Made by a program: the position numbers and the translations under genes
Notes under the pieces: generated by a model
Told to the model about the DNA's origin: nothing
The model's input: only the letters and a program-made list of their open reading frames with translations
Database searches by the model: none
Assembly (NCBI GenBank): GCA_045542485.1
Contig: JAZQLC010000040.1
Location: forward strand, 1 to 44,712
Direction: 5' to 3'
Length of the DNA: 44,712 nt
Origin: SIG575 sp045542485
Lineage (GTDB): Bacteria; Bacillota; Clostridia; Oscillospirales; Acutalibacteraceae
Shown: positions 39,838 to 44,712 of the stretch, in pieces
Layout: the number at the start of each line of letters is the position of its first letter
How positions within the stretch are numbered: the first letter of the stretch is position 1

Positions 39838-41893
39838 GATTCTGGCTCCTGCAGGGTCTTATGATTCACTGAGAGCTGCAGTGTTATGTGGTGCTGACGC
39901 AGTATACCTTGGTGCAGAGAGCTTTAATGCTCGGGGTAATGCTCAGAACTTTTCGAGAGACGAACTTAAAAATGCCGTGAAATTTTGTCACGAAAGAAAT
40001 GTTAAGATTTATCTGACTCTCAATACTCTGGTAGCCGATGAAGAAATGGCCGAGGCAGAAAATCTTATCTCTTTTTGTGGGGAAATCGGCATAGATGCGT
40101 TTATAATTCAGGATTTATCCCTTGTTGAAAGAGTAAAAAATCTTGCACCCGAAGCCCATCTTCACGCATCGACGCAGATGGCCGTGCAGACAGTGGAGGG
40201 AATAAAATTTCTTGAAAAGCTTGGTTTCTCAAGAGTGGTTGTTCCTCGTGAACTGACAAAAAATGAGATAAAGTATCTCGCAGAAAACACCAAGGCGGAA
40301 CTGGAGGTTTTTGTTCACGGTGCGCTTTGTATGTCCGTGTCCGGACAGTGTTATATGAGTGCTTTTCTCGGTTCAAGAAGCGGTAACAGAGGTCTTTGTG
40401 CCCAGCCCTGCAGACTTCCTTTCAGTGCAGACAAAACAGGGGGCTGCAATCTGAGTCTGAAAGACAATTCTCTTGTGCCATATCTTGGTGAGCTTGAAGA
40501 AATTGGTGTTGCATCCTTTAAAATTGAAGGCAGGATGAAGCGTCCTGAATATGTTGCGGCAGCCGTGACAAGCTGCAGAAATTCTCTTTTACATAAAAAA
40601 GATGAAAATATTGAAAAATCCCTGAGGGCCGTTTTCTCACGTTCGGGTTTTACCGACGGATATTATACGGGCAGAAGAGACAGGGATATGTTCGGCACAA
40701 GGGGAAAAGAAGATGTAACGGCAGCGAAAGATGTTCTCTCTTCTCTTGCATCGCTTTATGAGAAAGAGAAACCGAGATTTTCCGTTGATTTCCGTTTTAC
40801 AATGAGTGAAAATGAGCCGCTGCGTCTTTGTGCAGAATGTGAAGGAATAGTAGCAGAAGCCGTTTCAGAATGTGTGGCAGAAAAAGCTATTAAGAGAGAA
40901 ATTACTCAGGAGGATGTAAAAGAACAACTTTCAAAATTGGGAGGGACACAGTTCTTTGCAGGAGAAATCCAAACGGAAATTCAGAATGGATTGTCTGTTC
41001 CGCTTTCTGCAATCAATAAATTAAGACGGGAAATAACTGAAAAATTGTCGGAAGAAATTTTCAGAAAAAATACACCGGAAAATGCGGGAAAAGAATCAGA
41101 AAAAACTGAAATATTTCTTCCTAAAAAACAGAGAAGCTCACCTCAGAAAACCTATTTGTTTTTCAGGTCGGGTGCACAGATCCCCGAAACACTTTCCGAG
41201 AAGTTTATAATTGTTCTTCCCCTCAGTACGGATACGGAAGTTTTCAGAAAACTTATTGAAGGAAACAGAAAGGTCTGCGCAGAAATGCCCAGAGGGATTT
41301 TCACACACAGTGAAAAAATCAGAGAAAAGGCGAGGGAACTTCTTGCGTTGGGCGTGAACAGATTTTTCTGTCCCACAATTGACAGCGCAGCCATCGCAAA
41401 GGAAATCGGCGGAAAGGTTACGGCATCGTTCGGTTCCAATATTTTCAACAGTTACAGCCTTGATGTGTGGAAAAAGCATTTTGCAGATGAAGCAGTGTTG
41501 TCTGTTGAGATGACCTCTTCCCGAATCAACAGAATCAGAGGAAGCGTCAGCACGGGAATTATCTGTTATGGTCATATTCCTCTTATGCTTACACGCAACT
41601 GTCCCGTGAAAGCTTTTCTCTCCTGTGAAAAATGCAAAGGAAACGGAAAGCTTACTGACAGAAAAAATATGGAATTTCCCGTGGATTGTTCGTCGGGAAC
41701 AAGTGAAATTCTCAACAGTGTTCCTCTTGATATTTTTGACGAAATTTCACAGTTTGAAAATATAGACTTCTGTGTTCTTGAGTTTACCGTGGAAACAAAA
41801 GAAGAGTGCGAAAAAATTCTGGAAAGATACGCCTGTCGCAGGAAGGGTGACGGTAAATTCACAAGAGGTCTTTACAGAAGAGGCGTAATATAA
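39830..41893 (+). CDS. U32-family peptidase / RlhA-like protein
   Basis: A 687-residue protein of the U32 family. Members include RlhA, which hydroxylates 23S rRNA, and ubiquinone and tRNA hydroxylation partners. The N-terminal barrel starts ILAPAGSYDSLRAAVLCGADAVYLGAESFNARGNAQNFS. The signature VFVHGALCMSVSGQCYMSAFLGSRSGNRGLCAQPCRLPF provides the four cysteines expected to bind an Fe-S cluster. A C-terminal domain repeats the barrel and ends with a second cysteine set (CPVKAFLSCEKCKGNGKLTDR). It is translationally coupled to zapA. True peptidase activity is doubtful; rRNA hydroxylation is the better guess. Confidence 0.82.
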   Translation: MSEILAPAGSYDSLRAAVLCGADAVYLGAESFNARGNAQNFSRDELKNAVKFCHERNVKIYLTLNTLVADEEMAEAENLISFCGEIGIDAFIIQDLSLVERVKNLAPEAHLHASTQMAVQTVEGIKFLEKLGFSRVVVPRELTKNEIKYLAENTKAELEVFVHGALCMSVSGQCYMSAFLGSRSGNRGLCAQPCRLPFSADKTGGCNLSLKDNSLVPYLGELEEIGVASFKIEGRMKRPEYVAAAVTSCRNSLLHKKDENIEKSLRAVFSRSGFTDGYYTGRRDRDMFGTRGKEDVTAAKDVLSSLASLYEKEKPRFSVDFRFTMSENEPLRLCAECEGIVAEAVSECVAEKAIKREITQEDVKEQLSKLGGTQFFAGEIQTEIQNGLSVPLSAINKLRREITEKLSEEIFRKNTPENAGKESEKTEIFLPKKQRSSPQKTYLFFRSGAQIPETLSEKFIIVLPLSTDTEVFRKLIEGNRKVCAEMPRGIFTHSEKIREKARELLALGVNRFFCPTIDSAAIAKEIGGKVTASFGSNIFNSYSLDVWKKHFADEAVLSVEMTSSRINRIRGSVSTGIICYGHIPLMLTRNCPVKAFLSCEKCKGNGKLTDRKNMEFPVDCSSGTSEILNSVPLDIFDEISQFENIDFCVLEFTVETKEECEKILERYACRRKGDGKFTRGLYRRGVI

Positions 41894-41908
41894 AGGAAAA
41901 ATTTTTCG

Positions 41909-41937
41909 TTGTAATAAGCTTATATTTTTGTTATAAT
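41909..41937 (+). promoter_or_regulatory. Promoter of the PASTA-cohesin-like gene
   Basis: TTGTAA (41909-41914), 17-bp spacer and consensus TATAAT (41932-41937), about 28 bp before the start codon. Confidence 0.78.
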
Positions 41938-41965
41938 CTGAAGTGTATAACGAAAGGAGAAGACT

Positions 41966-43645
41966 ATGAAAAAATCTTATAAAAAGTGGTTGGGACCGGT
42001 CATAGCTGCAGTAGTCGCAATTGTGGTTGTTGTAGTTCTTTTCGCAACAGGTGTTATCAGACTGGGTGATGTGAAAGTTCCCGACATTACAAAAATGGGT
42101 GTTGAAGAAGCAGGTAAGCTTCTTGAGGAAAACGGACTTTCGATATGCATTACCGAAACTGCAATTGATGACTCTGTTTCTGAAAACACAGTGCTTTTAC
42201 AATATCCCGAAGCCGGTACAAAAATCCAGAAAGGCGGAAAAGTGGATGTTACTGTCAGCAAAAAATCTGTCAAGGCAGACATTCCTTTTGTAGAGGGCTA
42301 CGATAAAGATCTGGCAGTTGAACTTCTGCAGAACGCAGGTTTCAAGGTAAACATTACGGAAAAAGAATCTGATGAATATGCTGACGGTACTGTTATTTCG
42401 CAGAGCAACAAGGGCCAGGCACAAACGGGCTCGGTTATTACAATCACTGTCTGCAAAAACGATAAAAAAGATTCAGATAAAATGGTTCCTGTTCCGTCAC
42501 TTAAAGGCAAAACACCCGAAGAAGCAAATAAGCTTCTCGGCGGAAAGCTTTATCTGAAAATTGTTGAAGAAAAGTTCAGCTCAGCAATTAAAAAAGGTGC
42601 AATAATTTCTCAGAAACCCGAGTCATCTCAGCAGGTCAGTGAGTACACAGTTATTGAAGTTGTCATCAGCAAAGGCAAAGCAAGTGACACACAGATAATA
42701 ATGCCCGGGGTTGTGAATTTTTCAAGAACATCTGCCAAAGAAGTTCTTGAAAGAGCAGGACTCAGAGTTGCAATCAAGGAAAAATATGACGAAAAAGTTC
42801 CTGCAGGTGTGGTAATGTCACAGAGCATTCCCCAGGGAAAAAAGATTGTAGCAAATACAACCGTAACACTTGTGGTCAGCGCAGGAAAAGCTCCTGAAAT
42901 CACAACAATAAAACCTGAGGATATGCCCACTCAGCTTACAACAGCAAATAAAGAAACAACAAAGAATGATTCTCAGAATGTGACGACAAAACCGTCAGAA
43001 AAACCCACCAAACCTTCACCGAAGCCCACGGACCCCTCAGGGGAAAGCAAGTATGTTGCAGCCTTTGCAATCACTACCGATAAGAATGAGGTCAAGGCAG
43101 GAGATATTATCACAGTCAGCGTGAAGCTTAAAACAAACTATAATATTGTTGCAATTTCTCTGCCTGTGATATATGATTCAAATGTTTTTGAAATAGTGGG
43201 AACAAGCGAGAGCAATCTCTCATCGTATCTCAACTTTACAGGCACACTCAAGGAAAATGCCTATGTAACAAACGGCAACTGGAAATCCCCCGATAATATG
43301 TATGAGAAGAATAATAATCCGGACCACTGGACCAGCTCAATGACAAAGGCAAAATACAAAATCGCCTTTGCAACCTGGGTAGCTGCTCCGTCACAAGGCA
43401 CGGTTATCACCTCTCTTGATAAAGAAGAAACAATAGTTACATTTAAGCTTAAAGTCAAAGCCGGTGTAAATGACGCGGCGGGAAGAATTTTTATGAGTCA
43501 GGATTTCATCAAAACTGCAAGTACTCCTCAGGGTATTCTGTCAGTGGGACGAACAAAAACCGATGGTGTTACAGCGGATTCAATCGTTTCAACAGGACAG
43601 ACAATTGATTTGAGAAAAGCAACGGTTTTGATAAAAATAAAATAA
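41966..43645 (+). CDS. Membrane-anchored PASTA protein with C-terminal cohesin-like module
   Basis: A 559-residue surface protein. One membrane helix (about 12-32) is followed by four PASTA repeats (about 37-100, 103-168, 172-240, 245-310), which in other proteins bind muropeptides. A T/P/K-rich linker (about 311-358) leads to a module of about 200 residues (FAITTDKNEVKAGDIITVSVKLKTNYNIVAISLPVIYDSNVFEIVG ... VTFKLKVKAG). Its beta-strand pattern resembles cohesins. No kinase domain is present, unlike PknB/PrkC. The PASTA repeats are clear; the cohesin assignment is by pattern. A lipoprotein gene follows after 15 bp. Confidence 0.8.
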   Translation: MKKSYKKWLGPVIAAVVAIVVVVVLFATGVIRLGDVKVPDITKMGVEEAGKLLEENGLSICITETAIDDSVSENTVLLQYPEAGTKIQKGGKVDVTVSKKSVKADIPFVEGYDKDLAVELLQNAGFKVNITEKESDEYADGTVISQSNKGQAQTGSVITITVCKNDKKDSDKMVPVPSLKGKTPEEANKLLGGKLYLKIVEEKFSSAIKKGAIISQKPESSQQVSEYTVIEVVISKGKASDTQIIMPGVVNFSRTSAKEVLERAGLRVAIKEKYDEKVPAGVVMSQSIPQGKKIVANTTVTLVVSAGKAPEITTIKPEDMPTQLTTANKETTKNDSQNVTTKPSEKPTKPSPKPTDPSGESKYVAAFAITTDKNEVKAGDIITVSVKLKTNYNIVAISLPVIYDSNVFEIVGTSESNLSSYLNFTGTLKENAYVTNGNWKSPDNMYEKNNNPDHWTSSMTKAKYKIAFATWVAAPSQGTVITSLDKEETIVTFKLKVKAGVNDAAGRIFMSQDFIKTASTPQGILSVGRTKTDGVTADSIVSTGQTIDLRKATVLIKIK

Positions 43646-43660
43646 GTGAGGTACAGTAAA

Positions 43661-44539
43661 ATGAAAAAATTCTTAGCACTTCTTATGGCTGCTATTATGC
43701 TTGTGTCTTTTGCTGCATGTGGCGGTAACGGTGAAGAAGAAACAACAACAAATCCCGAAGTTACAACAGAAGCTCCCGTAAACGGTGAAGATGTAACAGA
43801 AGAAGAGGGCGAAAAACCCACAGAAGCTGTAACTGATGAAAACGGTGAAGAAGTTACAGACGAAGAAGGCGAAGTTGTAACAGAAGAAGCCACGGAAAAA
43901 GAAACAGAAAAAGAAGAAACAACAAAGAAAACAGACAACACTGAAAAGGGTCCTGCAGATTGGTCAAAGGCAGAAATCATTGACTATTGCGCAAAAGCTC
44001 TCGACAGAGTAAAATCTGAAAAAGCAGGTTATACAAAACACGCATATATGGAAGTCAAGGGTGATGTTGAAGGTCTTCCCTCATGGCTTGTTGCAATCTT
44101 CTCAAAAGATGAAACAACATCAAGAAAAAAAGGTGAAGGCAATAAGGACGATTTCCCCGCAGCAGGTTTTGACTGGTCTTGTAAACTCAGACCCCAGGAT
44201 GTAAAAGATGCTACAATCAAAGTAAGCGGCACAACATATGAAATTATGATTAAGCTCGGTACAGAGAAGAATCCCGGCACAGGCACATCAAGTTCATACG
44301 GCAGAGCAGTTTCTGTTATTGATGCATCAAGTGCAGCCGGTATGGTTCCCGGCCTCAAGTCTGTTGATATGACATACCATGATGGTTACATCCACGCAAA
44401 GATTGATTCAACAACAGGCAACATCACTTACGCTCAGATTTCTGCAGCAGCAGATGCAAAAGCAAACATTTCACTTCTCGGTGATGTTCAGGCAAAAGAT
44501 ATCACAAGTACAGAAACTTATACAAAGTTTGTTTGGTAA
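43661..44539 (+). CDS. Acidic-linker lipoprotein of unknown function
   Basis: A 292-residue lipoprotein. MKKFLALLMAAIMLVSFAAC is a type II signal peptide with Cys20 to be acylated. Residues about 22-95 are a low-complexity Glu/Thr-rich linker with near-repeats (EEVTDEEGEVVTEE). A folded domain follows (about 98-292), with DWSKAEIIDYCAKALDRVKSEKAGYTKHAYMEVKG and a beta-rich end. I do not recognise the domain. The ATG at 43661 has GTGAGGT eight bases upstream. It lies 15 bp after the PASTA gene and probably shares its promoter. Confidence 0.78.
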   Translation: MKKFLALLMAAIMLVSFAACGGNGEEETTTNPEVTTEAPVNGEDVTEEEGEKPTEAVTDENGEEVTDEEGEVVTEEATEKETEKEETTKKTDNTEKGPADWSKAEIIDYCAKALDRVKSEKAGYTKHAYMEVKGDVEGLPSWLVAIFSKDETTSRKKGEGNKDDFPAAGFDWSCKLRPQDVKDATIKVSGTTYEIMIKLGTEKNPGTGTSSSYGRAVSVIDASSAAGMVPGLKSVDMTYHDGYIHAKIDSTTGNITYAQISAAADAKANISLLGDVQAKDITSTETYTKFVW

Positions 44540-44571
44540 AAATCTTATAAAAACAAAAATACACTCAGCGT

Positions 44572-44712
44572 TGAACTGGTCCAAATTGTGCAGACAGTAC
44601 AAAAACACCCACTGTGGTAGAAAATATTAAAAATTAAGCAACAAACTGATTTCGTTTTTCAAGCGGAGTCAGTTTTGTTTTTAGTTGAATTCTTTCATTG
44701 TTATAAAAGTCG
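44572..44712 (-). mobile_element. End of an IS3-type insertion sequence
   Basis: The transposase tail is preceded (on the plus strand) by about 60 bp of noncoding sequence starting near TGAACTGGTCCAAATTGTG. The TG at 44572 is a plausible terminal dinucleotide, as IS3 elements end in TG...CA. The precise border and target duplication cannot be fixed without the other end. Confidence 0.6.
44634..44712 (-). CDS. IS3-family transposase, C-terminal end only
   Basis: The last 25 residues of a minus-strand reading frame entering from the right edge: FYNNERIQLKTKLTPLEKRNQF then VA and stop. The YNxxRIQ...LTPxxxR pattern is the C-terminus of IS3-family (IS150-type) DDE transposases. The rest of the gene is outside the window. 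Confidence 0.85.
   Translation of the reverse strand, partial: DFYNNERIQLKTKLTPLEKRNQFVA

Overview
The window reads as chromosomal DNA from a low-GC anaerobic Firmicute, most likely a gut Clostridia of the Oscillospirales/Ruminococcaceae type. The evidence is the RemB-containing dnaN-S4-recF-remB-gyrB-gyrA order, noc/parA/parB next to mnmG-rsmG, strong GGAGG ribosome sites, sigma-A promoters with 17-bp spacers, a PASTA protein with a cohesin-like module, and a family I.5 lipase. The taxonomic call is inference. Almost all of the window is core chromosome; an IS3-type element enters at the right edge.

Left arm (1-6060, minus strand): argG, an intercistronic terminator, argH, an ABC exporter, a FucU-type mutarotase and a rhamnulokinase-like FGGY kinase cut by the window edge. 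A divergent promoter region follows.

Origin block (6250-24511, plus strand): a VanY-like peptidase, mnmG, rsmG, a degenerate ParB/Noc-like gene, parA, parB, serS, an origin-like intergenic region, then dnaN, an S4-domain gene, recF, remB, gyrB, gyrA, hisS and aspS. Three perfect parS sites lie at 8.6, 9.7 and 10.7 kb. The serS-dnaN gap carries five same-orientation DnaA-box-like sites, a GC-rich step and a DnaA-trio-like TAC/TAT run, so it looks like the unwinding half of oriC. No dnaA is adjacent, and the mnmG-to-serS block runs toward the origin rather than away from it.

Middle (24.6-29.4 kb): a secreted lipase, a GH16 glucanase, a radical SAM enzyme divergent from a VTT/TVP38 membrane protein, and a 58-residue small gene whose ribosome site sits inside an inverted repeat.

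Ribosomal block (29.4-33.2 kb): rpmG, secE, nusG, rplK, rplA, an L10 leader with attenuator, rplJ and rplL. Two elements resembling the 23S L1-binding site precede rplK and rplA. The block ends in a terminator after rplL, and rpoB/rpoC do not follow.

After rplL comes an array of short hairpins (33233-33395), about 23 bp periodic in its second half. It leads directly into a promoter driving a four-helix-bundle (S23/IVP family) gene and a zinc-ribbon gene. This is the least explained structure in the window.

Right arm (34.2-44.7 kb): a lipoprotein-MraY-family operon (minus), a divergent SdpR/SdpI-type pair with a perfect 17-bp-arm palindromic operator, glycogen phosphorylase (minus), zapA with a U32 peptidase, a PASTA-cohesin-like protein, an acidic lipoprotein, and the C-terminal end of an IS3-family transposase.
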